Assembly (NCBI GenBank): GCA_028551475.1
Contig: CM052361.1
Coordinates: 13,895,501 to 13,959,500, forward strand
Length of the DNA: 64,000 nt
Direction: 5' to 3'
From: Casuarina equisetifolia
Taxonomy: Eukaryota; Streptophyta; Magnoliopsida; Fagales; Casuarinaceae
The notes under the pieces are model-generated. The model was not told the DNA's origin. It saw nothing but the letters and a program-made list of their open reading frames with translations, and ran no database searches. The position numbers and the translations under genes were made by a program. This document shows positions 1 through 11,359 of the stretch, piece after piece; position 1 is the stretch's first letter, and every line of letters starts with the position of its first letter.

Positions 1-986
1 AGCTATAAAGTATATTCTATAATGGCCATTTTTCATTTAAGGAAAGAGAATTGGGCTAACAAATTGGACAACACATATAGCATATTTCCATAATGTTATA
101 TGGTTGTCACATTAACATATTAAATCCATATTAGTATAATTAAAGACTATCATGACCATGGTTGGTTTGTGTTACTTAAAAGATGAAATTACCATTATGA
201 TTCAAAGTTTGAAACTTTATATGATAGGCTTATCTTTTAAGAATTGACTTTAGACCAATATAAATGCACACACAAATAACTAATTTTGAAAACTAATTAT
301 TATTATTACAATTATTTTCATTCCCATTAATGTAGCCTAAGTGAGAGAATGTTAAGCTAATTTTGATGGGTTCATTGATGTGGACTAAAACTTAATGGAC
401 TCTAGGTTGGTTTAATAAAGTGAGACATATGATTTTTCTTAATAGTTGAATGTGAACTATGAACAAAAGAGAGAAAGAGAGGATCATCAGAACTATAGGT
501 TTTCATTGAAAAATTAGAAGAGGAAAACAATGAAAATAAAAATTCTTTGATTCTGTTAATTCAAAAATACCCAATGATTTCGATTATGTGCAAAACCCTT
601 TTTATATAGAAATTACATAAGAAACAAATAAGGAAAACTAGTAATTACAACAAATTATATGCGTATTTAGCAGCGGTTTTTGATCAATTGCTACTAGGTT
701 TTTACAACAGTGACAAATATGGAGTCTAGTTGACCATGGATCAAATTTAAGTAATGGGTCATTCATGGATCACTATGGATGACATTCAAATGTGTGAGCT
801 ATACACACTTTAAGGAGTTAGGGAATCTTTGATTGCTTTAACATGCCCTTACAAGCTAAAGCAATGGGAACCTTTGACTGCTCTAACATGTCTTTTGTAA
901 AGATGATGAGCTAAATGGATGTTAGGAGAGTGTTGAGGCATTGGTACTAGGATTGAGGTGCTTGTTTCAAACCATAAAGGGAGTGA
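1..986. other. Unassigned AT-rich flank
   Basis: I see no gene here. On the minus strand a TATA-like string, TATATAAAAAGGG, lies at 608-596, just downstream in that orientation of the copia reverse-transcriptase relic at 987-1736. It could be a piece of that element's LTR promoter, but no LTR ends or target duplications could be placed. Confidence 0.3.
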
Positions 987-1736
987 TTAAGATGACACAC
1001 ATGGGAAGCATGAGGCAGATCCAAAAAACCTTGAGATTGCACCATGTAAACCATTTTGGATAGGTTTTTTCATGTAGAAAGGCATTAAAGACATCAAGTT
1101 GGTGAATTGACCAACCATGAAGTAGGCAAGCAAGAGAACATTGCAAACTATGATAAGCTTGGCAATAAGACTAAAAGTCTCCATGAAGTCAACACCTTTC
1201 TATTGACAAAAGACTTTCGTGACGAGGTGAGCTTTCTAGTATTTGAATGAACCATCCATATAGGGTTTGACCTTGTAGATCCATTTACATCTAAAGGGTT
1301 GAGTAGTAACAAGTAGAGGAATAAAGGGCTAAGTGTTATTGGAGATTAGTGAATGTACTTAGTGGCCATAATTTCTCTCCATCAAGGATCTCAAATGACC
1401 CGGGCATAACAAGTTGGTTTAAGATAAGGATGAATGGCAGTGGTCAAAGTAAAAGTATGGTCCCTAATCATGGTGTGCTAGTGATTGTGTCATCTTAGAG
1501 ATAGGTCATTAGGTGAGTGGACGTGTCAAAAATGGGCGATGAGGGATCTAGGGTAGGTTGTGATATGATGGGAGAGGTAGGATTAAGGTTAAGTAGTGTA
1601 ATGGTGGAAATGCTAGGCAATAGTTAGGAGGTTAAGGGAATGGTAAATGGTATAAGAGATGCTATCAAAGTGGGTTTAGGTGTTAGTTAGGAGGATAAAG
1701 AAGTAGTGTGGTAAGGAAAGATTGCCTCATGGAAAA
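987..1736 (-). pseudogene. Ty1-copia reverse transcriptase fragment, decayed
   Basis: Read on the minus strand, 1330-987 gives an echo of the copia RT N-terminal block: a CKWIYKVK-like string, then KAHLVTKVF, then METFSLIAKLI, matching the family pattern of a K/R-x-R-LVAKG stretch followed by D-x-x-ETFxPVAKL. Further upstream in the same sense (about 1400-1690) is a Pro/Ser/Thr-rich stretch like the variable linker between copia integrase and RT. Frames are broken by stops and indels and no catalytic YVDD block remains. It is a dead 5'-truncated pol fragment. Whether it belongs to the adjacent LTR at 1737-2489 is doubtful, because that LTR resembles gypsy-type elements K and L. Confidence 0.6.
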
Positions 1737-2489
1737 TGATACGGATTCTTGTGGCGGGCTTGAGTGAGCTCGGGATAAAAAAATCATTTTGTGTGTGGTG
1801 TTTTTAGGGTTTTATGTGATAAAAGTAAGTGTTTAGGTAGGGAAAAAGGGATAAAAATGAAAGTACAAAGAACAAAAACAAAAGATAGATGTCAATAAGT
1901 TCCAAGACATAAAAGCAATGCCACCAGTCAAGGAGGTGCTCCACCACCAATCCTTGGCAAGAATTGGATAAAGGATGCAAAAGTTGAATCACATAACTTA
2001 GGGGTTTCTATTATTTGAAAAACAAGTCTTATTTGCTTACAATTGAAACTATGCTCCCTTTAAATAGGCAATTAAACGTAATCCTAGAAGGATTTTGGTA
2101 AATCAAGAATCCTTGAAACCTAATTCTAGAAAGATCTTGATAAATTAAGAATTCTTAAAATTACGGAAGTCTTAACAAATCTATATTTTGACAAAGAAGG
2201 GAATTTTAGACAAATCAAAGATTTGACAATTATGAAAACCCCAAATAAATTAGAAAATCAAAAAATTAAGGAAAACAAAACAAAAGGAAATAGGGACTCA
2301 ATTACTATTTAGGAAACCCCCTATATTAAAGATTATAGAGATGCTACGAAATATTCTTGGGATGCTCTTCAACCTTGGCCTTTTTGGACCCATTGGATTA
2401 TGTTGTGGACTCTCAATTCTTTGATGTTGGAATTTGTAATATTGGGTCTTTCTACGGTGGCCAATTTTGCTGGTGAAGTCATGGCATCA
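1737..2489 (-). repeat. LTR of the TGATGCGG family (as in element L), minus strand
   Basis: This is a diverged reverse-complement copy of the LTRs of element L at 35549-36311 and 37679-38442. The shared block includes the 'GATTGGTGGTGGAGCACC' segment (minus strand near 1950) and the stretch ending near 2440. The left end TGATACGG at 1737 corresponds to the family terminus. The right end is less certain: sequence departs from the L copy after about 2440, and GGCATCA at 2483-2489 is the best terminus. Flanking 5-mers (GAAAA and TCGAA) do not match, so no target duplication is seen. It is older than either LTR of L. Confidence 0.65.
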
Positions 2490-3072
2490 TCGAACACCCA
2501 TTTCTAGGTCAATAAGCTGGGTCACTCTTTTAATTCAGTCATAGGTCACGTGGGTGCTTAATTGATTGCGCAAGTTGCAAATTGCACGCGTGGGTGTAGG
2601 TCACGAGCTAGACTACTTAAGTGCAAGTGGAGGTCTAAGCTTTTAGTCTAGAAGCCTTGCGGGCTGGATTCATAGACATTGGGCTAGGTCACTTACGTCG
2701 ATTGCATATTGGACTTGATCTTGTTCGAGCCAGGTCACACTGGCCTTGTTCTGTTTGCCATAGGTTGTGTAACAAATGGATTGGTCCATTAAACCCATTT
2801 TAAGCTACTTCTTTTTAGTCTTTACTTGAAACATTTTCCTACAAGAAAATTCATAAGTTAATTTTCTTGTAAAACAAATAATGACATCAAGTATTAATTC
2901 ATTTATTCTTCCTAATAATGCGTTAACAAATGTATTAAATTATAACATGATTATTATAATTTAAAATACTAAATCATGAAAGATAATTAACACCAAAATA
3001 TCCTTTCATGAAATATTTCCTTTTTCCTTTTTCATCATAAAAAAAATAGTGAAATAGCAATATTTCTAACAA
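2490..3072. other. Unassigned AT-rich stretch with a short palindrome
   Basis: No coding similarity is visible. A perfect 11-bp inverted repeat (ACAAGAAAATT at 2841-2851 and AATTTTCTTGT at 2860-2870, 8-nt loop) could form a hairpin. The stretch ends in CTAACA at 3067-3072, exactly where similarity to the copia LTR begins, so it may be the end of another LTR inserted in, or recombined with, that LTR. No matching left end or target duplication was found. Confidence 0.3.
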
Positions 3073-3918
3073 TTAAGAGTGAAGATGTGAAGTTGATTTG
3101 AAGGGTGATTCATTGTTCTAATGGGAAGAAGGCTACAGTTAAGGTTTGAATGTTCAACACCCTAGTTCTACTCTCTATATTTAAGAAGAGCTAATCTTTG
3201 AAGAAAACGTTGACGATTTATAAGCATCTAAAATTTTCTTTCTATCAAGAATCATTATTTGAGTTCACTTGATTATTCATTCAAGTTCGTTCACTCTCAA
3301 TGGCTTACAAGGTTATGGTGATATTGTGATTAAACCATTTATTCCTTGATTTTATCATCTATTGTACCTTGTATAACTTTGTTTATGTGCGAATTACATT
3401 CAAAATAAATATTACACATAAACATTGTGAGAAATCCAAAACCCTAATTTGTACTAATTTGGGGGTTTTGTGATAGCAGCTTTAATATTCATTATTCATA
3501 CTTGAATAGCTTCTTTGATTAGCAATATCTCATAAACTATCATCTTATTAGGGGATTTGCACTTGTATATGATCTTTTGATCATATCTTGTAACCAAATT
3601 AGGAAATTCTTTTGAGGAGGAGTTTGTTGGATTAGGGAGAATGTTTTCTCCTAATCTAGATTGAGTAAAGAAGACTTCAATCAATTGGATTGAAGGAGAA
3701 GAGGGTGGATGTAGGGCTCAAGGATTAAGTGCTAAACCACCATGATAAATTTGGTGTCTTACTTGCCTCTATTTACTCTTGTTTGCTTGTTGTCTTGTTG
3801 TTACTTACATGATCATTTTATAGCATAGTTTAGAACATCTTTTAAAGTATAAAAGAAGTTGACTGAATCTTAGCTTAACCAATTCAACCCCTCTTCTTGT
3901 AAGCCATAAAACCTAACA
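3073..3918 (+). repeat. 3' portion of the 5' LTR of copia element A
   Basis: It aligns with positions 28386-29376 of the complete solo LTR at 27604-29376, sharing blocks such as 'GAAGAGGGTGGATGTAGG' and the terminal 'AAGCCATAAAACCTAACA'. Homology starts abruptly at 3073, so roughly the first 780 bp of a full-length (about 1.77 kb) LTR are missing or displaced. The LTR end at 3918 is followed directly by a tRNA-primed start site (TTGGCATCTAAAGC), a degraded form of the TGGTATCAGAGC primer-binding site complementary to initiator tRNA-Met. Confidence 0.75.
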
Positions 3919-3980
3919 ATTGGCATCTAAAGCTAGGTTCTTTGATTAAAAGGATTAATATCCTAGAGTAGATCCATACT

Positions 3981-4533
3981 ATGGCTTCTGATAAAGGTTT
4001 AACTATTACGGGGTTTAACAAACCTCCCTTGTTTGATGACATTAATTTTAGGTATTGGAAAAAATTAATGCAAGTTTTTGTAATAAGCCAAGATCCAAAA
4101 GCTTGGCAAGTAATCAAGAAGGGTATAGTCTTACTCGTGATTGATGAGTGGACTAAAAATGAAGCTAAACAAATAGAATTAAGTGCTAAGTCTATGAATA
4201 TGATCTATAGTGGTCTTAGAGCACATGAGTTTAACAAAGTGTCCTCTTGCCTTATCGGTAAAGAGATTTGGGATAAGTTGGAGGTCATCTATGAAGGAAT
4301 CAAAAAGTTAAAGTCTTCTAAAGTTACTACGCTTACACATGACTATGAATTGTTTGTTATGAAAGATTCTGAAACTATTAGTAACATGTTTGGTAGATTT
4401 AGTGAGATTATTTCTGAACTTAAACTATTAGGAAAAACCTACACAAATGAGGAAATGGTGAGAAAAATGTTAGTGTCCCTACCTGAAAGTTAGGATCCTA
4501 AAAAGATGGCTATAGAAGAAGCTCATGACCTAG
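3981..4533 (+). pseudogene. Copia gag N-terminal part (UBN2-like), interrupted
   Basis: The reading frame starts at the ATG at 3981, 62 bp after the LTR end, and encodes a capsid-like Gag with the copia UBN2 pattern: PPLFDDINFRYWKKLMQ at the start, then AWQVI, then MNMIYSGLRAHEFNKVSSCL and KEIWDKLEVIYEG. Copia Gag assembles the virus-like particle in which reverse transcription happens. A TGG-to-TAG change after SLPES at 4491-4493 ends the frame; the element C copy still has SLPESWDPKKMA there. The frame is then cut by the solo LTR at 4534 and continues at 5313. It is non-functional. Confidence 0.85.
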
Positions 4534-5307
4534 TGATGTGGGAGCAACTACGCCAATCCAGACTAATGGCCTAGCCCATATGTTGAATGTCTTAGTAATT
4601 AAATGTTTGGGCCATAATGTGACCTAATGGGTCCAAGAAGCCAAACTTGAAAAGCATTCCAAAGATTCTCTAGGAATTTTGATATATTTACGACTCTTAA
4701 ACTATTGTTGTAGGGTTTTTAAATTGCTAAGATTCCTACTATCTACAGTTTCCATTCCTGTCACAATTCCTATTATCTAAAGTTTCCATTCTTGTCAAAA
4801 TTCCTATTACTTGAAGTTCCCATTCCTATCAAGATTCTTACAATCTGGAGTTTCTATTCCTATCAGGATTCCTACTATTTTAAAGTCCCTAATTTGTTGG
4901 GATCCTAATTTGGTTAGTTTTTATTTTCCTTGATTTTAAAGATCCTAAATCCTACCAGACTTAGGTTATAAGTATTTTGGATTCTTCTAGTGTTAGGTTT
5001 AGTCATCTATTTAAAGAGATTGTTATTTCAGTTGTAAGCAAAACCTTATAAGAACTTTTAAAAGAAGTCATTGAATTTTGTTTTTTTAAAGCATTGCCTT
5101 TTTAAATTTTGTGCTTTTATTTTCTAGCCTTTTACATTCTAGTTATTTTAATTCCTACATTTAAATGACTGTATTTACATTTTAGTACTTTATTTTCCAG
5201 TCTTTACCTTTCTAACCTTTTATATTTATGAATTTTCTTGTTAGTATTCCATTCCAATCTCTCTATAATCATTTAACTCACTCCATTGCCCATCACGATC
5301 CACATCA
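4534..5307 (+). repeat. Solo LTR (TGATGTGG...CCACATCA) in copia gag
   Basis: The 774-bp insert begins TGATGTGG and ends CCACATCA, a perfect 8-bp terminal inverted repeat. It is flanked by the 5-bp duplication CCTAG (4529-4533 and 5308-5312). Removing the insert and one CCTAG restores the gag reading 'ATGACCTAGATG', which parallels the uninterrupted copy at 25777 (ATGACCTAGATAAG). The interior shares blocks with the LTRs of element K (29959-30537 and 32137-32711), and the end (CCCATCACGATCCACATCA) is almost the same as K's. It is a solo LTR left by LTR-LTR recombination of a gypsy-type element. Confidence 0.9.
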
Positions 5308-5312
5308 CCTAG

Positions 5313-6672
5313 ATGTGCTGACCTTAGATGACTTGCTAGGTTCCCTTAAAACTCATGAAATGCAACTCATGAGAAGATAAAAAGAGAAGGAAAATAGAAG
5401 ATCACTTGCACTTAAAGTAGAAGTAGAAAAGGTTGAAAAGGAAAAGTCAGAAAATGATGAAGTAGCTCTTATAGCTAGGAGATTTAGGAAGTTTCTAAGA
5501 AAAGGATTAAGTAAAAACATAAGACAAACTAGGAGAAAAGAAGCAAATGAACCCAGGGAAAATGTGTGCTATGAATGTAGAAAACTGGGACATATCAAGG
5601 TTGATTGTCGGGTGATCAAGAAGGGGAACAGCAAGAACAAAAAGAAAGCTATGCTTGCTACTTGGGATGATGAAAACTCTTCATTTGATAAAGAAACTCA
5701 GGAAGATGTTGCACATCTATGCCTAATCGCAACAGCAACTCTTAAGGGAGAGAATATTGAGGTAAGTGCTTCTAAACTATCTCTTGATATAAATATTGGT
5801 TTAGAAATTGACTTCTTGGACTTAATGGAGTATGCAAACAAATTAAAAAATAAGTATAGGAAGCTAAAAGCCAAAAATAACTCTGAAAAATAGAAAATTT
5901 TAACTGGTGTTCATGAAAATCAAAATGCTTTAATTGTTGTGCATAATAATCAAAGTATATTAATAACTACATGTAGAGATAAAAATGAACAGAAAAATAC
6001 TTCAATCTCTGTGCATGATAACATTAGTATTCCTATTGATGAATATGTGAAATATGATGTGTATATGAATGATATACATGAAGAACACAATGTATTTGAA
6101 TACATAAACATAGAAACAAACACATCTTATGGTAGTAGCTTATGTTCTAATTTTGAAATACATGTTGGTAATAACTCATATGTAAATGTTGATGATCTTA
6201 AAAGTAAAGTTCATGAGTTAGGGAAAGAAAATAAGGACTTAAGATTTAAACTTAATGCCAATAACTTGCTTTTAGAAAAATTTTCAAATGGAAGTGTCAT
6301 ATTAGATAAGATTTTAAACTCACAAAGAGGTATATATGATAAAGTTGGATTAGGATATAAATCAAATGACAATTCAAAAACATTTACACACTTCTTTAAA
6401 GAAAAAGAATGTTCAATTTTGCTGCATTAAGTAAATATTCTTTTTGTAACTATGTTGGTCATATATTTGATAAATGTTCTATTAGACTTAGAAAGGCTTA
6501 CATAATAAAGAAAATTTGGGTAGCTAAAAATGTGAAGAGTCTAAGTCTAGCTAACACTCACAAACCCAAAATAAAAAGGGTACCAACCACTTCAACAATT
6601 AAATTTGTTTCTATAGGTTTTGAGTGCACAAGTGAAGGATTAAAAGCTCAAAAACATGTGGATTCTGCATAG
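5313..6672 (+). pseudogene. Copia gag C-terminal part with zinc knuckles and coiled coil
   Basis: This continues the gag of element A after the solo LTR. The first part carries LDDLLGSLKTHEMQLMRR, then the zinc knuckle CYECRKLGHIKVDC (C-x2-C-x4-H-x4-C) at about 5565-5606, which binds genomic RNA during packaging. An acidic/lysine-rich, coiled-coil-prone stretch follows (NKLKNKYRKLKAK). At 6440-6485 a second knuckle-like motif (FCNYVGHIFDKC) has lost one cysteine. Stops at about 5380 and 5891 and frame changes split it. It parallels the gag of C (25366-26740) and G (52934-53940). Confidence 0.8.
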
Positions 6673-7522
6673 TGGCTGCTCTTAGCACATGATTGGGATG
6701 AAGGAGCTCTTCTTAATACTTGAGTTGAGAAATGGAGGTACGGTGTCTTTTGGGGATAACTTTAAAGGAAGGATAAAAGGCATGGGAACCATAGGTATCT
6801 CTAATACCTTGCTTATATCCAAAGTATTATTTATGGATGAACTAAAATTTAATCTACTTAGCATAAGTCAATTGTGTGATAAAGGATTCAAGATAAAATT
6901 TGGAAAAGAAAATTGTCTTGTTAAGCATATTGAGCATAATATAAAGATTGTTGGAAATAGAAAAGATAACATCTATGTGCTAGGTTTGAGTAAATTGAAT
7001 GTTGAACAAACATGCCTTGTTGTGAATAAAAATGTGGATTCTTGGTTGTGGCATAGAAAGCAAGGACATGCTAGTTTAGGTTTAATAGAGAGGTTATATA
7101 AGAATAACCTAGTTAAAGGTTTTCCATCTCTAAAATTTAATCATGATAGATTATGTGAAGCATGTATTAAGGGTAAACAATTACAAAATAGCTTTAAATC
7201 AAAGCTTGTAATGAATACATCTAGACCATTAGAGATACTACACATGGATCTTTTCGGTCCTATGAGAACAATAACTTTAATGGGAAATTCTATGTCTTAG
7301 TAATTGTTGATGACTATTCTAGATTCACATGGACATATCTACTTGCTAGAAAGGATAAGGCATTTGAGAGTTTGTTGAATTTTGCAAAATGATTCAAAAT
7401 GAAAAAGATCTTTCAAATTGCAAAAATAAGAATTGATCATGGAGGTGAATTTGAAAACCAATTCTTTGAAAAGTTTTGTTTAGAAAATGGCATTTCACAT
7501 AATTTTTTAGCACCTAGAACAC
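6660..7522 (+). pseudogene. Copia protease relic, GAG-pre-integrase and integrase start
   Basis: Near 6660-6700 is a broken copy of the copia protease active-site block (family D-S-G-C-S-x-H-M-T-G): a stop and a frameshift destroy it. The frame at 6689-7300 holds the GAG-pre-integrase segment and the integrase zinc-binding HHCC motif: WLWHRKQGHASLG, then LCEACIKGKQ, then the core start LHMDLFGPM. Downstream the integrase decays into stops. At 7522, within the motif corresponding to 'APRTPQQNGVVER', element B is inserted. The sequence resumes at 18100. Confidence 0.85.
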
Positions 7523-8930
7523 TGATAACTCTATTTTTATAGAGTTATTTTGACTATTTTAGGATATAAATAATACAAGTTTTATAAGATAATATTTAAG
7601 TTTTGATATATTTATGTAAATTGGTGTTATTTATTCAGCAAACCCCAAAAGAGCAAAAGAAATAAAGGAAGAGAAAGTTACAAAAAGGCACGTGAAGAAG
7701 ACAAGGAAAGAAAAAGAAGTCAAAAGAAGAAAAGAGGAGGCAACGTGTAAAGTAGCAAAAGAGGAGGAAAAGGACAAGAAAAGGACAAGAAAATAAATAA
7801 AGGAAAAGGGGCAAAAAAGTGAATTACTAAGGGAGAATTTTAGGGCATGCATCCCAAGATAGCATAAAAAGGCAAAGGAACGTGAATTAAACAAGGAGAA
7901 GGCACCGCATAAGAGAAGAAAAGAGAGAAAAGAAGAAGAAGCCGCGTGTTGCCGCCGAAACCAACCAAGGGAGAGAGAAAAAGTGAGAGAAGAAAGAGAA
8001 AACCAAGAAAGAAAAAGAGAAATATAGGCGCGAAAGCTTCCCTCTACTTCTTATTATTCTTAAATTGTAGGAATTCTGTAAAAAATTTTTAAAGAAAAGA
8101 CAGTGTGGTGACAACTTTCCTGTTTTTTTATTTTAGATGTTTTGCTTAATTTCTACTATTGCTTTGGTTTGTTATTTTATTATGTTATAAACTTCTTTTG
8201 TTAGAGCGAAGATGTAGCCTAACTATAATGATGTGAATTTTATAAGTTTTTATGTTTTGCAAGATATTTTATTTATGTGAGTTATATATTATTATGCTTA
8301 ATGCTTTTAAGTGATTGGCCACCACTTGAATGATTTGATGTGCATATTTGAGACTAAGAGGTAATAATATGCAATTGCTTCTTATAATATATAACCATGA
8401 ATTAAATGTGGATAGACATATACCATGTTATTTGTGTGGCTTTCGGTGATAAGATGATCGAAAGATTTATTGTATACCAAGAATATTCACAGATCCTAAT
8501 GCATTTGGTTTGTTTCAATTCACATATAGAGATATAGTGAATTAATGAACTAAATAGGTTTACTATACCTAGACATAGGATAGTAAATAAATTAGGAAGT
8601 TCCACCATCACATGGGTAATATCATTCTTGTAGGCATAAACTATGAAAATTCATATCTAGTAGTTATGGTGAAATCAGAAGCTTTAACATGTTTCTCATC
8701 TTGATTTTTCTTACTTGGATTCAATTTTAATTAGTCTTGAGTTTTCGTTTTGAAAGTTTTAAATTTTAATTCATCATCAACAATATTTTGATTTGCTAGA
8801 TAAATTTTAGGATTAATTCATCATTAGTACTTAATTAGTTTAGTATTCACCAATCTTCGTGGGACGATACTTTTCTTATCATTATATTACTTATTCGACA
8901 TGTTCACTTGTATTTAAAATTCAACGAACA
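7523..8930 (+). repeat. 5' LTR of element B
   Basis: The LTR runs from TGATAACTCTATTTTTATAG to ...TTCAACGAACA (1408 bp). It contains a purine-rich stretch (7640-8030) that produces spurious minus-strand ORFs. A primer-binding-like sequence follows at once (TTGGTGCTGTTGCAGGGGA, 8936-8954). The 3' LTR copy at 16673-18094 is nearly the same length. Confidence 0.92.
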
Positions 8931-9148
8931 AGTTTTTGGTGCTGTTGCAGGGGATTAGTTGTTTTACTACTCGTTAATATTAATATCGAATAATTCTAAG
9001 TTTAATCTAGTTTTTATTTTCTTTAAAAAAAATGATTTTTTTTGTTTTGTTAGATTTTATTTTTGCTCTACTTTATTATTGTTATTTTTACATTAAAAAA
9101 ATTAATTAAAAAAAATCAATCATTTTTTTTAGTTGTTACTTTTCAGGA
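8931..9148 (+). promoter_or_regulatory. Leader and primer-binding site of element B
   Basis: The sequence TTGGTGCTGTTGCAGGGGA at 8936-8954, five bases after the LTR, is the expected position for the minus-strand primer-binding site. Element D (20188 on) and relic J (54542 on) carry the same motif after their LTRs, so it is conserved in the family. I do not assign the priming tRNA. Confidence 0.65.
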
Positions 9149-10655
9149 TTGTTACAGACGTGCATGAGCCGTAGCCAAAGAGAACAACTTGTTAATCTTG
9201 ACCCAGAAATTGAATGCACAGTCAGAAAGCAACGAAAAGAGCTAAGAGAACAAAGAAGTGAAGCTACAAAAATGGCAGAGAATGATGATCCACGCAAGCT
9301 TCTAAAAGAATATGTTGCACCAACAATTCAGAGTGTCACATCAAGCATCAAAAGGCCTGCAATTCAAGCAAACAACTTTGAAATCAAGCCAGCACTCATT
9401 CAGATGCTTCAAAATTCTGTGCAATTTTATGGGCTACCAAATGATGATCCAAATGCTCACATTAATGCTTTTCTTGAAATCTGTGACATGATTAAATACA
9501 ATGGAGTCACAGATGATGCTGTTAGATTAAGGCTATTCCCATTTTCTTTAAGAGACGAAGCTAAAAAGTTGGCTTTCTTCTCTTCTTGCAGGATCAATTA
9601 CAACATGGGATGATTTGGTTCAGAAATTTCTTAGTAAGTTCTTTCCTCCGACAAAATCTGCAAAAGTGCGTAACGATATTACCGCTTTTATGCAGATGGA
9701 CAATGAATCATTGTATGAAGCTTGGGAAAGATTCAAGGAGCTTTTAAGAAAATGTCCACAACATGGACTACCCATATGGTTACAAATACAAACTTTCTAT
9801 AATGGGTCTAGTACAAATTTTTGTTTTATGCTTGATGCAGTTGTAGGAAGGGCTTTGAACAATAAGACACCAGAAGAAGCATATGATCTTTTGGAGGAAA
9901 TAGCAAATAATAGTTATCAATGGCCTACTAAGAGGTCACTAGTGAGGAAAGCTAGTGGAATTCATGAAGTAGATGCTTACACTACAATGTATGCACAAAT
10001 TAAAAAACTCAACAAGAAAATAGATAACCTGAGTGCTCCAGTCATGAGGATTCAGAACAAATTATGTGATCATTGTGGTGGAGAACATGCAAGCATAGAG
10101 TGCCAAGTAGGTAACACCTTTGCACAGGGTAGCGAAGATGCTAATTATGTTGGAAATTCAAATAGGCCACAAAGTAATCCATACTCCAACACTTACAATC
10201 CGGGATGGCGTAACCACCCAAATTTTTCATGGAGTAATTCTAATGCAATGAGGCCACCACTAGGGTTCAGGCAACCATAAGAAAAGAAGCCTAACTTAGA
10301 GGAAATGATTGCCAAGATGTTACAGAACAACGAAACAAGAATGCAAAACCAAAAACCTTCAATTTGAAATTTAGAGGTGCAAATAGGTCAGTTGGCTAAT
10401 ATAATTTTTGGAAGACAACAAGGTTCATTGCCAAGTAGCACAGAGAAGAATCCTATAGAAGATGCAAAGGTAATAACCTTGAGAAATGGCAAACAAGTGG
10501 GAAAAGATAACGTTGAGAAGGAAAATGTCAGGGATAAGGAAGATGATGTTAGCACGCAGCCTGAGGAGGCACCAAGAGGACATTATTCCCTGATAATCCC
10601 AAGCCTTATGTGCCTTCAATTCCATTTCCTCAGAGACTCCAACAACATAAAATAG
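9149..10655 (+). pseudogene. Element B gag (Athila-like), frameshifted
   Basis: Gag starts near 9149 and is split by a frameshift near 9585-9613 and by stops near 10278, 10366 and 10655. Recognisable blocks: MLQNSVQFYGLPNDDPNAH (capsid start), then WDDLVQKFLSKFFPP in the shifted frame, then ESLYEAWERFKELLRKCP, and a nucleic-acid-binding knuckle-like motif CDHCGGEHASIEC near 10067-10105. This Gag forms the particle shell and packages RNA. The same blocks occur in element D (20334 on) and relic J (54690 on), which makes alignment of the three copies straightforward. No intact frame remains. Confidence 0.85.
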
Positions 10656-11326
10656 ATAAGCAGTTTTTTAAATTTCTTGATGTATTTAAAAAATTACATA
10701 TTAACATTCCTTTTGTAGATGCATTAGCTCAAATGCCCAGTTATGCAAAATTTCTTAAAGAGATATTGAAAAACAAAAGGAAGCTGGAAGAGTATGAAAC
10801 TGTGAAGCTAACTGAAGAATGCTTAGCAATCTTACAAAACAAACTGCCTCCAAAATTAAAAGATCCAGGGAGTTTTACAATTCCTTGTACTATTGGAGAT
10901 TCTCACTTTGATAAGGCATTATGTGATTTAGGAGCTAGTATTAATCTAATGCCTTTTTCTATTTTCAGGAAATTAGGATTGGGTGAAGTGAAGCCAACCA
11001 CAGTGTCCCTACAATTGGCTGATCAATCAATTAAATATCCGAGGGGCATTGTAGAAGATGTATTGGTAAAAGTTGACAAATTCATTTTTTCTGCAGATTT
11101 TATAGTACTTGACATGGAGGAGGACTTTGAGGTACCACTTATCTTAGGTCGACCTTTTCTAGCAACAGGAAGAGCTTTGATTGATGTACAACAAGGAAAG
11201 TTAATATTAAGAGTTCAAAATGATTCTGTCACTTTTAATGTTTTTACTGCTATGAAACATTCATCTGATGATAGTTCTTGCTTTAGGGTTGAGACAATTA
11301 ATAAGTTTATGAATAAGATCTTTTAG
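10610..11326 (+). pseudogene. Element B Gag C-terminus and aspartic protease
   Basis: The 238-residue open frame carries KFLKEILKNKRKLEEYE, then a retropepsin domain: ALCDLGASINLMPFSIF around the catalytic aspartate (D-L-G-A in place of the usual D-S/T-G-A, normal for Athila-type elements), then IVLDMEEDFEVPLILGRPFL with the LGRPFL block, and a C-terminal strand ending ILRVQND. The enzyme would process the Gag-Pol polyprotein. The domain itself looks complete, but it is isolated from gag and RT by stops. Confidence 0.85.
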
Positions 11327-11359
11327 GAAAAAGATTTTAAGGATCCACTTGAAGCATGC

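Larger units (their letters stand above)
3919..7522 (+). mobile_element. Ty1-copia element A, internal region, left part
   Basis: Element A's internal region runs from the primer-binding site at about 3920 through gag, the protease relic, the GAG-pre-integrase segment and the start of integrase. It is broken at 7522 by element B and resumes at 18100. A solo LTR (4534-5307) sits inside gag. Order gag-protease-integrase and the WLWHRKQGH signature place it in Ty1-copia. The large gag with two zinc-knuckle regions and a coiled-coil-rich middle suggests a SIRE/Maximus-like lineage, but that is a guess. RT, RNase H and the 3' LTR are absent: the right part runs into element C after about 100 bp. 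Confidence 0.8.

Noticed and set aside
1737-2489. The minus-strand 62-codon frame resembling frames at 36015 and 38175 as a conserved gene
   Set aside because: All three are the same LTR segment; conservation reflects repeat ancestry, not coding selection.
7631-8114. Minus-strand ORFs rich in Phe, Ser and Leu in the B LTR, repeated at 16746-17276
   Set aside because: They arise from the purine-rich LTR segment and recur only because the LTR does; no conserved domain.
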